DNA of 38,119 nucleotides from Streptomyces sp. SM1 (GCF_002910825.1 NZ_NEUB01000918.1:1-38119); one strand, 5' to 3'; positions 1 to 8,296 are shown, counted from the stretch's first letter. The notes: generated by a model not told the origin, from the letters alone. Numbers and translations are program-made.

Positions 1-558
1 GCGGGTCTTCTCCGCCTCGACGGCCGCCCGCTCCGCGCCCTTGCGGGCGACGGCCAGGCGGCGGCGTTCCTCACCGCCCCCGGGGAGCACCGGCAAGGCG
101 TGCGCGTCCTGGCCAGCGTGGCTGTCCCACTGGCGGGCGCGGCGGGCCTTGCGAACCGACGCCATGACGTCGGCCTCATCGCGCAGCACGCCCGGCCCGG
201 CAGCCTCGGCGAGCCTGAGCGCCTCGTGTCCGTCCTCCGTCGCCACGACCAGGCCCGAGGCGTGACGCGCGAGGTACCCGCAGCGGGCGAGTAGCCGCAC
301 CCGCTCACCCTTGACCCGCCGCCCTGTACGGCCGTCCGCGTCGACCGCACGGAACCCGGAAGCGTCGGCTTTCAGGCCACCGGTGACAGCCAGCCGCACC
401 GTGTCCACGAACGCGGCACACCAGCCGAGATCGGCCATGGTCCGCGCGGCGTCGCTATCCGGGCCCTGCGAGCCGACCATGACCCGGGGGCCAGCGACCA
501 GCGCCAGCCGGGGGCGGGGGGCCGCCCCGAAGTGGGCGGCCGTCGTCTTGCTGCTCAT
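1..558 (-). CDS. hypothetical protein, 3' end outside the window
   Basis: An open frame of 186 codons with no stop runs off the left edge, starting at ATG 558. The start overlaps the upstream stop in a TGATG junction, so translation is probably coupled to the preceding small gene. No family is recognised. The stretch around residues 88-125 (GYLARHASGLVVATEDGHEA) has the helix/strand rhythm of the wing of a winged-helix domain, which is only a suggestion. The visible C-terminal part is rich in Arg, Ala and Glu and could be helical. It is the last visible member of the minus-strand array. Confidence 0.65.
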   Translation of the reverse strand, partial: MSSKTTAAHFGAAPRPRLALVAGPRVMVGSQGPDSDAARTMADLGWCAAFVDTVRLAVTGGLKADASGFRAVDADGRTGRRVKGERVRLLARCGYLARHASGLVVATEDGHEALRLAEAAGPGVLRDEADVMASVRKARRARQWDSHAGQDAHALPVLPGGGEERRRLAVARKGAERAAVEAEKTR

Positions 559-741
559 CAGACCACTTCCCCCCAATGCGAGCGGAGATCGTCAAGCGAC
601 GCCGTCAGTGCGTCGAACGGATCCTCCGACAGCAGCGGGCCTCAGCCGGGGGCGCCGGGGCAGGGACGACCGGGTCTCGTCGTACTGGACGGTGAGGTCG
701 TCCTCGGTGACGAAGGGCGGGTCAACAGTGGTGTAGGTCAT
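558..741 (-). pseudogene. small hypothetical gene (about 60 aa) with a one-base frameshift
   Basis: ATG 741 overlaps the rarA stop (ATGA). The frame reads MTYTTVDPPFVTEDDLTV onward, but after codon 34 it becomes unlike protein and stops at 592. Skipping one base of the G3 run at 637-639 restores the coding-like tail LLSEDPFDALTASLDDLRSH, ending at a TGA that overlaps the next gene's ATG. The span of 184 bases is exactly one base more than a multiple of three. Either a homopolymer sequencing error or a real indel fits. Function unknown. Confidence 0.5.
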
Positions 742-2032
742 GGTCTGTTCTCCTGGGTCGCGGTGAGGCTACGGATAGCGCTCAGCCGCTGGCTGATGGT
801 TTGTTCGAAGCCGTTAGATGTCGGCACGTAGTACTGCGTGCCGAGCGCTCGGTCAGGTAGGTACTGCTGGGTGACGACGCCGTGCTCGAAGTCGTGCGGG
901 TACAGGTATCCCTGGCCGTGGCCGAGGGCCTTGGCTCCCGGGTAGTGCGCATCGCGCAGATGCACCGGGACCTCCCCGGTGCGGCCACGCCGCACATCTC
1001 CGAGCGCCTGGTCGATACCGCGGATGATTGCCGGCGACTTGGGAGCCGTGGCGATCGCGACCGTCGCCTGGGCGAGGTTGATCCGGGCTTCGGGCATGCC
1101 GATCAGCTGGACCGCCTGCGCGGCGGCCACTGCGATGGAGAGCACCGACGGATCAGCCATGCCGACGTCCTCGCTGGCGTGCACGATCAGCCGGCGAGCG
1201 ATGAACCGCGGGTCCTCCCCTGCCTCGAGCATCCGGGCCAGCCAGTGCAGGGCAGCGTCGGGATCCGAGCCGCGAAGCGACTTGATGAACGCCGAGATGA
1301 CGTCGTAGTGCTGGTCGCGGTCGTAGCGCTGCAGCACGGATCCGGTGATCTGCTCCAACACCTCACGGTTGATGGTGCTCTTACCGGCGGCCTGCGCCGT
1401 GGCGACAGCGGTCTCCAGACGGTTCAACGCCTGGCGGACGTCGCCGCTGGAGAGGTCGGCGATCGCATCGAGTGCAGCGTCCTCGACGCCGATTCCGGTC
1501 GCGCTGAGTTGCGGGTCGTCATCGAGCGCCCGCGCCAGGAGTGCGACGATGTCACGGCTCTCCAGGGGTCGCAGCACCATGAGGATCGAGCGTGAGACGA
1601 GCGCAGCGTTGACCGCGAAGCTCGGATTCTCGGTCGTTGCCCCGATAAATGAGATCAGCCCGGCCTCGACGGCGGACAGGAGCACATCCTGCTGGGCCTT
1701 CGAGAAGCGGTGGATCTCGTCGATGAACACCAGCGTCTGCTCGCCAGCGTCCAGCGTCTTCTGAGCAGCAGCCAGCGTCTTGCGCACGTCGGCGACGCCC
1801 GCGGACGTGGCCGAGAGTTCGACGAAGCACCGGCTGGTCTGATGCGCGATAGCGCTGGCGACCGTGGTCTTGCCCGACCCGGGCGGGCCCCAGAGTAGGA
1901 CCGAGGTGGCCCCCTGTCCGCCGGCGAGCAGCTCCAGCGGTGAGCCGGGGAAGATCAGGTGTCCTGGCCCACCATCTGGTCGAGCGAGGTGGGCCGCATG
2001 CGGGCGGCCAGCGGCTGGCGGCTGGAGAACAC
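738..2032 (-). pseudogene. rarA: RarA/MgsA-type AAA+ ATPase, frameshifted near its N-terminus
   Basis: This resembles RarA (MgsA), the clamp-loader-like ATPase that acts at stalled replication forks. Visible are Walker A (LLWGPPGSGKTT), Walker B ([16 protein letters not shown]), the sensor region (ATTENPSF) and the C-terminal GYLYPHDF/QQYLPD block. The N-terminal family signature PLAARMRPTSLDQMVGQ lies in a different frame from GTG 2032 and meets TGA near 1960, just before [11 protein letters not shown] resumes in the main frame. The 1295-base span is one base short of a multiple of three, so a single missing base near 1962 explains it. The rest of the gene is full length and intact. Downstream it is coupled to the small gene starting at 741. 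Confidence 0.8.
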
Positions 2033-2034
2033 GA

Positions 2035-2232
2035 TGGCCCCTTTCGTCGATGGTCGGACGGGAGGGAGCCTCCTCTTGCGTCTGGTCGGCCGGCTGGAAC
2101 GGGATCAGCCGGCGCGGCCTGCGCTGGCTCCTTTTCCTGCGTGCGGAGCTTGTTGAGCACCCGGTACACGGTCTTGCCGGAGATCCGGAGCTCGGCGGCA
2201 ATTGGAGGGCACGTCGGTCTCCTGCCGGCCAT
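2035..2232 (-). CDS. short helix-turn-helix protein, 3' end unclear
   Basis: From ATG 2232 the frame reads IAAELRISGKTVYRVLNKL, a clear helix-turn-helix of the kind found in small phage and plasmid regulators. After about residue 45 the reading becomes Pro/Arg-rich. A neighbouring frame reads more naturally (PADQTQEEAPSRPTIDERG), so an indel may lie inside. The true end is not defined, and the boundary here is set at the rarA start. It lies directly after the gene ending at 2250. A DNA-binding role is inferred from the motif only. Confidence 0.4.
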
Positions 2233-2249
2233 CGCGGCGGCTGCGTCGT

Positions 2250-2591
2250 TCAGGCGTCCAGAAGCACGCAGACGGGGCACTCGGGTGCTCCGGATGGTGC
2301 GTCGCGCTGCACGGTGTAGCCGCACAGGCAACCATGGGATGTGCCGTCGCTCACGTGCATGTAGGCGTCTTCTCGCCCTTGGATCTGGTTGCGGGCATCG
2401 GTGATTTCACCAGGCTCGGCGAAGGTGATGCCGTTTGCGCCCATCGGGGCGAGGTTCCCAGCGATGGATTTCTTGAGGGCCGCCACATTCGGGTCGTAGG
2501 CATCGACGTCCAGCCCGGTGAACGTGACGTTCTGATTTGCCAGGTTCGGCTTGGGGCTCCTACGGGGCCTGCCGGCGGTAAAGTCCTGCAC
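2250..2591 (-). CDS. hypothetical 113-aa protein with C-terminal Cys pairs
   Basis: The start is GTG 2591, chosen because GGGGAG lies 10 bases upstream and the sequence further upstream in this frame does not look coding. The C-terminal third holds a cysteine pattern (CLCGYTVQ then CPVC) like a small zinc ribbon. The middle contains the regular stretch [20 protein letters not shown]. No family is recognised. It sits between a truncated rarA copy and the helix-turn-helix ORF. Confidence 0.6.
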   Translation of the reverse strand: MQDFTAGRPRRSPKPNLANQNVTFTGLDVDAYDPNVAALKKSIAGNLAPMGANGITFAEPGEITDARNQIQGREDAYMHVSDGTSHGCLCGYTVQRDAPSGAPECPVCVLLDA

Positions 2592-2707
2592 TGTGCTGTC
2601 ACTCCCCTGTCGTGTGTTGGCACGTCCAGTGCTTCGTGGTGCTCGTGGTGGGTCGCAGGAATGCGGAAGCCCTGGGGAACACGGGTCCTCCAGAGCTTCT
2701 CGGCATC

Positions 2708-2996
2708 TCATGCTGTCGTCCGGGGCGGCTGTGCCGCCCACTCCGCACCGACGTCGGGACCCGTGTAGAGCGCGCAGGACGAAGCGGCGGCCCGTTTGGT
2801 GCGCGACGATGCTGGCGATGGTGGTCTTGCCGCATCCGGGCGGGCCATACAGGAGCACTGAGGTCGCGCCGCGGCCGGACACGAGCAGTTCGAGCGGCGA
2901 GCCCGGGAAGACGAGGTGCGCCTGTCCGACGATCTGGTCGAGCGACGTCGGCTGCTCCAGGAATGCGGGCATGCAAGGACACTCCAGGTCCGTCAT
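2708..2996 (-). pseudogene. truncated second copy of a RarA-type ATPase N-terminus
   Basis: From ATG 2996 (ATGA overlap with the upstream gene) residues 15-74 match the N-terminal part of the rarA at 738-2032, including [20 protein letters not shown] and Walker A ([12 protein letters not shown]). After FVL at residue 74 homology stops. With one base skipped the frame continues as [20 protein letters not shown] to a TGA at 2708. Walker B, the lid and the C-terminal domains are absent, so it cannot be a working ATPase. It looks like a partial duplication or recombination scar. The 2592-2707 stretch holds coding-like scraps in mixed frames but no gene I can define. Confidence 0.65.
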
Positions 2997-3214
2997 GAAG
3001 GTGAAGCGAAATCAGGGGCCGAGCGTGCCCGTGCACTCGCGCTGGCGTCCGGGCGTTCCCTGCTCATAGCGAGGAGCGCAGCGTGATCGTCAGCGTTCTC
3101 GGGTGGGTGGGGCCGGTGGGTGAAGGGGCTGCACGTTCCTGGGTGTCCGGCGCCGGACTTGCAGTCGAACGGGATCGGGCGGCCATGGCCCTTGCGGCAG
3201 ACACGGGGGCTCAT
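2993..3214 (-). CDS. small hypothetical protein (73 aa) with Cys/His N-terminus
   Basis: ATG 3214 opens a frame reading [20 protein letters not shown], with a Cys/His arrangement that may bind zinc, followed by a disordered tail. It ends in an ATGA overlap with the truncated rarA copy. No ribosome-binding site is visible. The frame is the same as that of the upstream gene (3224-3820), separated from it only by TAG and three codons, so it may be that protein's C-terminal extension. Function unknown. Confidence 0.5.
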   Translation of the reverse strand: MSPRVCRKGHGRPIPFDCKSGAGHPGTCSPFTHRPHPPENADDHAALLAMSRERPDASASARARSAPDFASPS

Positions 3215-3223
3215 GGCGTGCGC

Positions 3224-3820
3224 CTACGGCAGCACGGCGCGGAACCCGTTGGTGAGCAGGGCCACGGCCGCAGACAACTCGCGGGGTGTGGTCAGCGCGC
3301 CCAGCTGAGAGGCCACAGCCGAACTGCTTTGCCCAGCAGCGGCATTGAGTGCCGCCTGAACGACGTGGCGGACGGTTTCCGTGACGCGCATCTGGACTTC
3401 GGTGTCCTCCAAGTCGGCAGCTGTGACCTGCCCGCGCCCCATGAGGCGGTTGGTCTTGGAGGCGACATCGAGGGTGGTGAGCGCGTCGTCGTCCACCGCG
3501 GGGGCGAGAGCGGAGAGGTTCGCGCCGCCGAAGGCAGTACGGAAGCGTGACGGGCAGTGGGTGTGAAGGTTCATGGCGAGCTCGGCGGCGAGGCCGCGGA
3601 CGGCTACCAGACCGTACGTGTTGGCCAGTTGCGTCATGAGTCCGAGCGCTGCGTGAAGATCCCCCTGCCTGAGGGCCATCAGGTAGGCGTCGGTGACGGC
3701 GCGTATGAGCTTCTCGGGAATCGCGGTACTGGACACGGTGCTTTCCCCGTTCGGGTGTTCGGGTGGCTGCGCGCCGACGGACTCGCAGGTGATCGGGTTG
3801 TCCCAGTCGTGATCGGTCAT
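3224..3820 (-). CDS. hypothetical 198-aa protein
   Basis: The start ATG 3820 is supported by AGGAG eight bases upstream; an earlier in-frame start at 3871 has none. The protein is mainly alpha-helical by composition, with long Ala/Leu-rich stretches (VTDAYLMALRQGDLHAALGL) and no recognised motif. It ends with TAG. The same frame continues without another stop through the next gene, starting four codons later. Confidence 0.7.
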   Translation of the reverse strand: MTDHDWDNPITCESVGAQPPEHPNGESTVSSTAIPEKLIRAVTDAYLMALRQGDLHAALGLMTQLANTYGLVAVRGLAAELAMNLHTHCPSRFRTAFGGANLSALAPAVDDDALTTLDVASKTNRLMGRGQVTAADLEDTEVQMRVTETVRHVVQAALNAAAGQSSSAVASQLGALTTPRELSAAVALLTNGFRAVLP

Positions 3821-3975
3821 GAGCGCTGCTCCTTGAGCTTGTTGGGTACGGCAGATGGCTGGGGCCAGCAACGAATCTGCCGGTGGAGCTGGGCTGGTCG
3901 TTCCAGCACGGCCCCACCGGCAGGCGGGTGTTTCTTTCGCCCCCGAGCCGGCAGCGCCGGCCCAACGCTTGTGCT

Positions 3976-4344
3976 TCAGAGCGGTTCGGCGACCTGACTC
4001 TTGGCGTCGCGGCCCTCGTAGTCACTAAGGTCGATCACCACGGCCTGGCCCGTCGCCTTGTCAACGACGGTGAAGACACAGGTGTCCCCGTCGGTGGCAC
4101 CGTCGCGGCCGAAGATGTCCGCCCAGACCTGGCGCGCGGCTCCGAGAGCCGAGCCTCCTTCGGCGTCGATCTCCCAGCTCACGAGCCACGCGGTGTCGCG
4201 CTCCGTTGTTGGGTCGAGCTCGGCGGGGGCGGAGCCTTGGTCGAAGGCAAGGTTGATAGCCCGGATCCAGTCTTCCCGGGTGGCGTCGGCATCCGTCACC
4301 GAGTCGCGGACGGTCATGGCGAGGGTGTCGATGCGGATGCTCAT
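3976..4344 (-). CDS. hypothetical 122-aa acidic protein
   Basis: ATG 4344 lies behind AGGAGCAGACTCGACC, a good ribosome-binding site, and overlaps the stop of the upstream gene (4341). The sequence is acidic (MSIRIDTLAMTVRDS, WEIDAEGG, IDLSDYEGRD) with alternating strand-like segments. No membrane segment or known motif was seen. It is one of several small unknown proteins in this replicon's minus-strand array. Confidence 0.7.
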   Translation of the reverse strand: MSIRIDTLAMTVRDSVTDADATREDWIRAINLAFDQGSAPAELDPTTERDTAWLVSWEIDAEGGSALGAARQVWADIFGRDGATDGDTCVFTVVDKATGQAVVIDLSDYEGRDAKSQVAEPL

Positions 4345-4872
4345 GGTCGAGTCTGCTCCTTCGTGTCGGGGTGTGGTCTCTGCTGGATCTCGGGCGCGTA
4401 CGGTAGCCGGAACTCACCCAGCGATCCGCTGATGTACGAGTGCGGCTGATGATCGGCCTTGTCGCCGCACAGCCCGTGCGGGAGGTCGCTCTCCCCCGGT
4501 GTGCTGCACTCGGTGACGAGCGCCGCGACGAGCAGTTCGACGAGCTTCTCGTCGTTGGCCGGCCCGTGGTGCGAGGTGAAGACCTCGCCGTCGCGCGGCG
4601 TGAAGCTGACGTCGTGGGGGGACCCAGTCGTAGGGCCGGCGGGTAGCGCTGTGGCCACTGGGCGAGAAGTGGCCAGTGGATCCGACGGCCACCTCGTTGG
4701 GACCCAGGAAAACGATGACCTGGTGCTCACGGTTCGCCAGGGCGGCACGGATGCTGACTTGGAGGTCGGAGCGTTCAAGGGTCTGGGCGCAGCGCTGGTC
4801 TGCTTCTCCGATGCCCTGGAAAATGCCGACTGCCTGGGCGGCGGTCAGAGACATCTCCGAGGCGAAGTGCAC
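4341..4872 (-). pseudogene. hypothetical gene broken by an extra G in a G6 run
   Basis: The N-terminal half (SLTAAQAVGIFQGIGEADQR, then VIVFLGPNEVAVGSTGHFSP) and the C-terminal half (HDVSFTPRDGEVFTSHHG, LVELLVAALVTECSTPGE) lie in different frames. The frames join cleanly if the G6 run at 4616-4621 is read as G5, giving YDWVPHDVSFTP. The 532-base span is one over a multiple of three. The apparent start GTG 4872 has no ribosome-binding site. The frame is open upstream to the TAG that ends the 4903-5142 gene, with coding-like VAFDPNNDVHF in between. Family unknown. Confidence 0.55.
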
Positions 4873-4902
4873 GTCGTTGTTCGGATCGAAAGCGACCTGG
4901 GT

Positions 4903-5142
4903 CTAGCTGTCGGCGTTGTTGGTGTCTGCGTAGATGGGCTGCACGGTGTCCAGGTCGACGACCTGGCCCACTCGAAGGGTGTTCAGCCCGCGGAGCATCG
5001 CGATCTCCTGCTTGCGCTCTGCGACCCCTGCGGGGCTCAGCGGCCGGCCGTCCTGCCTGAAGTTGCCCTCTTCGAGCATCTGCTCCAGCGTGTTCTTCCA
5101 CTGGTCAACCTGGTACTGCGTGATCTTCTGCGTGCGGGCCAT
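4903..5142 (-). CDS. hypothetical 79-aa protein
   Basis: ATG 5142 is preceded by a GGGGAGGA ribosome-binding site. The protein begins MARTQKITQYQVDQWKNTLE and continues with charged helical sequence (VAERKQEIAMLRGLNTLRVG), resembling small coiled-coil phage proteins. It ends with TAG at 4903-4905, and the next gene follows in the same frame. Function unknown. Confidence 0.65.
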   Translation of the reverse strand: MARTQKITQYQVDQWKNTLEQMLEEGNFRQDGRPLSPAGVAERKQEIAMLRGLNTLRVGQVVDLDTVQPIYADTNNADS

Positions 5143-5205
5143 GGGGCGGGCAGTCCTCCCCTAGAAGGGCGTGATGTGGGTTGGATGCTGCGCGTGATGG
5201 TGGAG

Positions 5206-5829
5206 TTAGGCGCGGGGCTTCAGTGCCATGCGCCGGCGCAGGCTCTGCCCTGCGCCGGCGAGGACGTCAGTGACCTCCTTGGGAAACGTCACGTAGACGA
5301 AGTCGAGGGACGTCACCTTGTCGAACAGAAGCATCACGGCCTCGTGGCGCTGGATGCCCCGGCTCATGAGGTAGAACAGCTCCTCTTCGTCGAGCACTGG
5401 CTCCCCTCCGAGCGAGTTGAGGGTCGCTTCGGGATCCGACGCGAGCTCCATCGGGCGGTCGGCGACGACGTACTCGTGCGGCCACAGGTGCAGGTCTCCC
5501 CGGGGCGTGGCGATGACCGCCTGCTTGGGGTACACCTTGGCGGCCTGCTTGCCATGGCCGACGGTTATCGCGCCGGAGTTCAGCTGGTGGGGACGGGCAC
5601 GCCACATCGACAGCTCGGGGACGCGGAACCTCGAGCGCAGCTCGGTCATCGGCTCCTCGACCACGATGATCCACGCGCCCTCCTCCGGGACGGCCTTGCC
5701 GTCCTGCTCGGGGAAGTACATCGACGGCTCAGCGCCGATGGAGGCGGCGATGCTCCAGCCGTCGTCGGCGTGCTCCTTCATGGCGACGAGAGAGCGAATG
5801 TGCGGGGCGGCCTCGGTCAGAGAAGTCAT
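5206..5829 (-). CDS. SufBD-like protein (207 aa)
   Basis: The C-terminal block at residues 146-159, LDEEELFYLMSRGI, followed by a helix, closely resembles the conserved end of SufB/SufD, the scaffold subunits of the SUF iron-sulfur cluster assembly complex. The strand-rich middle (residues 50-125) could be a short version of the SufBD beta-helix. Cellular SufB and SufD are more than twice as long, so this is a reduced homologue. No SufC, SufS or SufU is nearby. The start ATG 5829 was chosen over an upstream in-frame extension that is Arg-rich and overlaps the previous gene. A role in cluster handling for a replication enzyme, or a purely structural one, would be guesswork. Confidence 0.55.
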   Translation of the reverse strand: MTSLTEAAPHIRSLVAMKEHADDGWSIAASIGAEPSMYFPEQDGKAVPEEGAWIIVVEEPMTELRSRFRVPELSMWRARPHQLNSGAITVGHGKQAAKVYPKQAVIATPRGDLHLWPHEYVVADRPMELASDPEATLNSLGGEPVLDEEELFYLMSRGIQRHEAVMLLFDKVTSLDFVYVTFPKEVTDVLAGAGQSLRRRMALKPRA

Positions 5830-5843
5830 GGGGTGCCTGTCTG

Positions 5844-6335
5844 TCAACGTTTGTTGGTGCGGATCAGCAGATCCGCGGGGAAGTCGCCGGCGTCGGGCGA
5901 GACCAGGGCGACGAGACCGTCGGTGCCGATCCTGACGATGGTGTCGGTGCGCCCGGCGATGCCATCGGTGATCGAGAGCGACCTCGCCGCGATGCGGTCC
6001 GCCGTCGCTCCTTCCGGGATCAGCACCGAGTCGCCGGCGCGCAGTGGACGGTCGAAGTAGTCGTGGACGGAGTCCGGTTCCGCGTCGGGGAGGGAGATCT
6101 CTTCGCACCCGGTGAGCTGTTCGAACACGGACTGAGGGATGACCAGTTCTTCGCCGAAGGTCACCTGGGTCTCGTCGGTGCTGCCGACGTAGACGATCAG
6201 CGGTTCACCGTCGTCGGCGAGCCGGGTCACCCGGCCGATCGCCAGGGACGCGCAGGACTCGTAGCCCTTGTCGATGCCGGGCTCGGCGACGATGACGTAG
6301 TCACCGGGCTTGGGTCGGTCGGTGTTACGGAACAT
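5844..6335 (-). CDS. hypothetical 163-aa beta-rich protein
   Basis: ATG 6335 has GGAG seven bases upstream. The sequence is strand-rich and acidic, with two similar-looking segments (RPKPGDYVIVAEPG near the N-terminus and RPLRAGDSVLIPEG near residue 105), suggesting a repeated small barrel or an internal duplication. No catalytic motif was seen. A 16-codon ORF (6325-6375) overlaps its 5' end and is coupled to the upstream stop; it may help translation pass into this gene. Confidence 0.65.
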   Translation of the reverse strand: MFRNTDRPKPGDYVIVAEPGIDKGYESCASLAIGRVTRLADDGEPLIVYVGSTDETQVTFGEELVIPQSVFEQLTGCEEISLPDAEPDSVHDYFDRPLRAGDSVLIPEGATADRIAARSLSITDGIAGRTDTIVRIGTDGLVALVSPDAGDFPADLLIRTNKR

Positions 6336-6371
6336 GTGTGGGCTCCATTTGGATGTGCGGGGCATCGATGC

Positions 6372-6818
6372 TCATGACGGGCCTCCTTCCGGATCTGCGA
6401 ATTCCGTGATCCGATCGAGCAGGCCACCGATGAGGCTCCAGAGCTCGTCGTCGTTCTCGTGCTCGGCCAGCCACTCGGCCGCCCGTAGCGACTCGTCGTC
6501 TTCACGGTCGCGCAGCGCGTCGGCGAGGGCCCGCGGTACTGCGTTGTCCCAGACAGCAGGCACAGCCCCGTCGACGATGTCGATGGCGCTGCGGACGTGT
6601 TGCTTGCGCTCAAGCAAGTCCGCGCGCTGGGCGCTGCGTTCCTCGAAGCGGGCGAGGTGCGCCGCGCAGCAACTGTCGAGCGGTCCGGGCTCTTCGGTGT
6701 CCCGGTAGGAGCTGAGGTACCGGTCGGTCTCGGCGGATTTGTCGTACAACGCGTCGATGGTGACGCTCTGCTGGCGTTCGGTCAGCTCGATGCTGATGGT
6801 GGGTTCGGTGGCCGTCAT
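6372..6818 (-). CDS. hypothetical 148-aa helical acidic protein
   Basis: ATG 6818 overlaps the stop of the glutaredoxin-like gene (ATGA). The protein is strongly acidic and predicted helical (LERKQHVRSAIDIVDG, EWLAEHENDDELWSLIGG). Two adjacent Cys lie at SCCAAH near residue 50. No known domain is recognised. The gene is tightly packed between coupled neighbours. Confidence 0.65.
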   Translation of the reverse strand: MTATEPTISIELTERQQSVTIDALYDKSAETDRYLSSYRDTEEPGPLDSCCAAHLARFEERSAQRADLLERKQHVRSAIDIVDGAVPAVWDNAVPRALADALRDREDDESLRAAEWLAEHENDDELWSLIGGLLDRITEFADPEGGPS

Positions 6819-7150
6819 CGCGAAGCCTCTTTGTGATCGGACGCCACGCCCTCGGCACAGAGCCTGACGAGGGCCATGAGCATGTCCATGCGGTGCCCGC
6901 CCCAGTGGACGGTCCGCTGACCCTCCAACTTGACGGTGATCACCGGGGTCTGCTGGCAGCCGAGCTTCTCAGTGACGTGGCGGTGGTTCTCGTCGCCCGG
7001 CTCAAGGTCGATCTTCGTGTAGGCGATGCCTTTGCGCTCGAAGAGCTGTATGGCCTTGTCGAAGTTTGGGCAGTCCCGCGGGCCGTAGATCGTGATCGTC
7101 GGCAGAACACGCGCCGTCTGCGGGAGGTCCATGCTGTTGACGGTGGGCAT
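6815..7150 (-). CDS. glutaredoxin/NrdH-like thiol protein (111 aa)
   Basis: Residues 18-75 have the thioredoxin-fold pattern of glutaredoxins: strand ITIYGPRDCPNF with the active-site Cys27, a helix, then TPVITV with the cis-proline motif at about residues 68-70. The active site reads C-P-N-F rather than CxxC, so only one catalytic cysteine remains, as in monothiol glutaredoxins. Cys65 just before QQTPV could substitute as a partner. The start ATG 7150 has AAAGG seven bases upstream. Redox support of a phage-type reductase, or glutathione/mycothiol-linked chemistry, is possible; no partner gene is visible nearby. Confidence 0.7.
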   Translation of the reverse strand: MPTVNSMDLPQTARVLPTITIYGPRDCPNFDKAIQLFERKGIAYTKIDLEPGDENHRHVTEKLGCQQTPVITVKLEGQRTVHWGGHRMDMLMALVRLCAEGVASDHKEASR

Positions 7151-7208
7151 GCGGATGCCTTTCTGGCTCGTGGGAGGGACTGCGGCTGTGTGGAGGCACG
7201 GTGCGCAG

Positions 7209-7799
7209 CTAGGGCGCGACGACGGTGACGCCCTCGTCGAGCACAGCGCGGATCTCGTTGATGCGCTGCCGGTCGATCTCCGTCGTCGGCTCAGCGGGAG
7301 AATCGGCAGCATGCCGCTGCACATGAGTGCGCTGGGCGGAGGTTCCCCTCTTCTTCGGTGGCACGCCGGCGTCCATCGAGATGGTGACGGCGCGTGCAGT
7401 GCCGCCGCTGCCGTCGGCCATGTCAGGGACCAGCTCACAGAAGTAGTGGCCGGCTTCGATGTCGAGTGCTTCGTCGAACTTCCACCCGGTGATGTATGCG
7501 GTTCCGTTGGAGTTGAGCCCACGGACTTCGTAGACGTGCTCGCCGGTCTCGTCGTCGGCGCAACGCTGCAGCATGAGCTTGCGGGCATCCCGGTCCACAA
7601 GGACGATGAGCTTCATCTTTGGCATGTTGCCCGGCCAGCGAGCACCGGCGTCGCCGGGCGTGGGACGGAGCCAGTCCCGCGTGCCCGCGGACAGGGTGAT
7701 CTGCGAGCGTCCGTTCTCGCTGTGGAGCACGGTGAGCTTCGCTGGTCGCTGCTTGCGCCGCGACTGGCGCAGGTCAGGGCGATAGATCTCGAAGGGCAT
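7209..7799 (-). CDS. hypothetical 196-aa protein
   Basis: ATG 7799 begins MPFEIYRPDLRQSRRKQRPA, a basic N-terminus. This is followed by strand-rich sequence (KLIVLVDRDARKLMLQRCAD, YITGWKFDEALDIEAGHYF) and a helical acidic tail. It ends at TAG, after which the frame becomes non-coding, so TAG acts as a true stop here. No known family is recognised. A 58-base gap with a ribosome-binding site follows before the glutaredoxin-like gene. Confidence 0.65.
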   Translation of the reverse strand: MPFEIYRPDLRQSRRKQRPAKLTVLHSENGRSQITLSAGTRDWLRPTPGDAGARWPGNMPKMKLIVLVDRDARKLMLQRCADDETGEHVYEVRGLNSNGTAYITGWKFDEALDIEAGHYFCELVPDMADGSGGTARAVTISMDAGVPPKKRGTSAQRTHVQRHAADSPAEPTTEIDRQRINEIRAVLDEGVTVVAP

Positions 7800-7842
7800 G
7801 ATTGCGCTCCTTCCAGAGGCCGGTCAGGAGGGTGTGCCTGGG

Positions 7843-7977
7843 TCAGCCGGCGAGGTGGTGGCTCAGACGCGCGATGTAGTCGGCATAGCCCTGCGCGACG
7901 GCGAAGCCGCTCGTCTTGGTCGCCAGCCGGTCTTCCCACGAGGCGTAGGTCTGGCGGGTGGTGTTGTAGGCCTGCAT
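7843..7977 (-). CDS. small protein (44 aa)
   Basis: ATG 7977 starts 44 codons (MQAYNTTRQTYASWEDRLAT onward, ending SHHLAG) and a TGA. The start overlaps the upstream stop as TGATG, so translation is probably coupled. Codon choice is GC-rich at third positions, like its neighbours. The sequence looks like one amphipathic helix pair. Function unknown. Confidence 0.55.
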   Translation of the reverse strand: MQAYNTTRQTYASWEDRLATKTSGFAVAQGYADYIARLSHHLAG

Positions 7978-8147
7978 CAGCGAGCCTCCTTGGTGTCTGG
8001 TTGGCGGCCGATGCGTGTCCCAGCTGGTGCACTGAGGGGCCTCATCGGTGTCTTGCCCGGGGCATCGGCGATCAGCGTCGGCCTCCCGTCTGGCCGGTGG
8101 CTGCGACGCGTCTTGCTCGGTGCATCACCGGGACTCGGAAACGCCAC
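7977..8147 (-). CDS. small hypothetical protein (about 56 aa), start uncertain
   Basis: The frame reads VAFPSPGDAPSKTRRS to IGRQPDTKEAR and ends in TGATG overlap with the 44-aa gene. GTG 8147 is chosen as the nearest plausible start; TTG 8168 is an alternative, directly after a hairpin terminator. Neither has a clear ribosome-binding site. The protein is basic and Pro-rich, probably disordered. It may be only the transcribed leader of the lower operon. Confidence 0.35.
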   Translation of the reverse strand: MAFPSPGDAPSKTRRSHRPDGRPTLIADAPGKTPMRPLSAPAGTRIGRQPDTKEAR

Positions 8148-8173
8148 TGACGAGACGTCGATGGACAAGAAGG

Positions 8174-8207
8174 GAACGGGCCGGGTGCACGAACACCCGG
8201 CCCGTTC
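8174..8207 (-). terminator. strong intrinsic terminator hairpin
   Basis: A perfect 14-bp stem GAACGGGCCGGGTG / CACCCGGCCCGTTC with a 6-base loop. On the minus strand it is followed by pyrimidine-rich CCTTCTTGTCC. It would separate the upstream part of the minus-strand array (SNF2, VRR-NUC, polymerase) from the block of small genes downstream. Confidence 0.65.
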
Positions 8208-8226
8208 CGGTATCGATCCCGCACCC

Positions 8227-8245
8227 GGGTCGGCTATGCCGACCC
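8227..8245. repeat. short perfect hairpin sharing a 15-bp palindrome with 25732-25746
   Basis: GGGTCGGC-TAT-GCCGACCC is a perfect 8-bp stem with a 3-base loop. Its core GTCGGCTATGCCGAC recurs exactly at 25732-25746. It may be part of a two-hairpin terminator with 8174-8207 or a protein-binding site. Confidence 0.5.
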
Positions 8246-8296
8246 AGACCCCCGAGGCCAGCGCCCGTAGGGCGCGAAACCTAGGGGGACACGCTG

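Noticed and set aside
4459..6060. 533-codon open frame on the plus strand
   Set aside because: It is antisense to a tight row of minus-strand genes with ribosome-binding sites and overlaps. The reading is typical of the GC-rich complementary strand.
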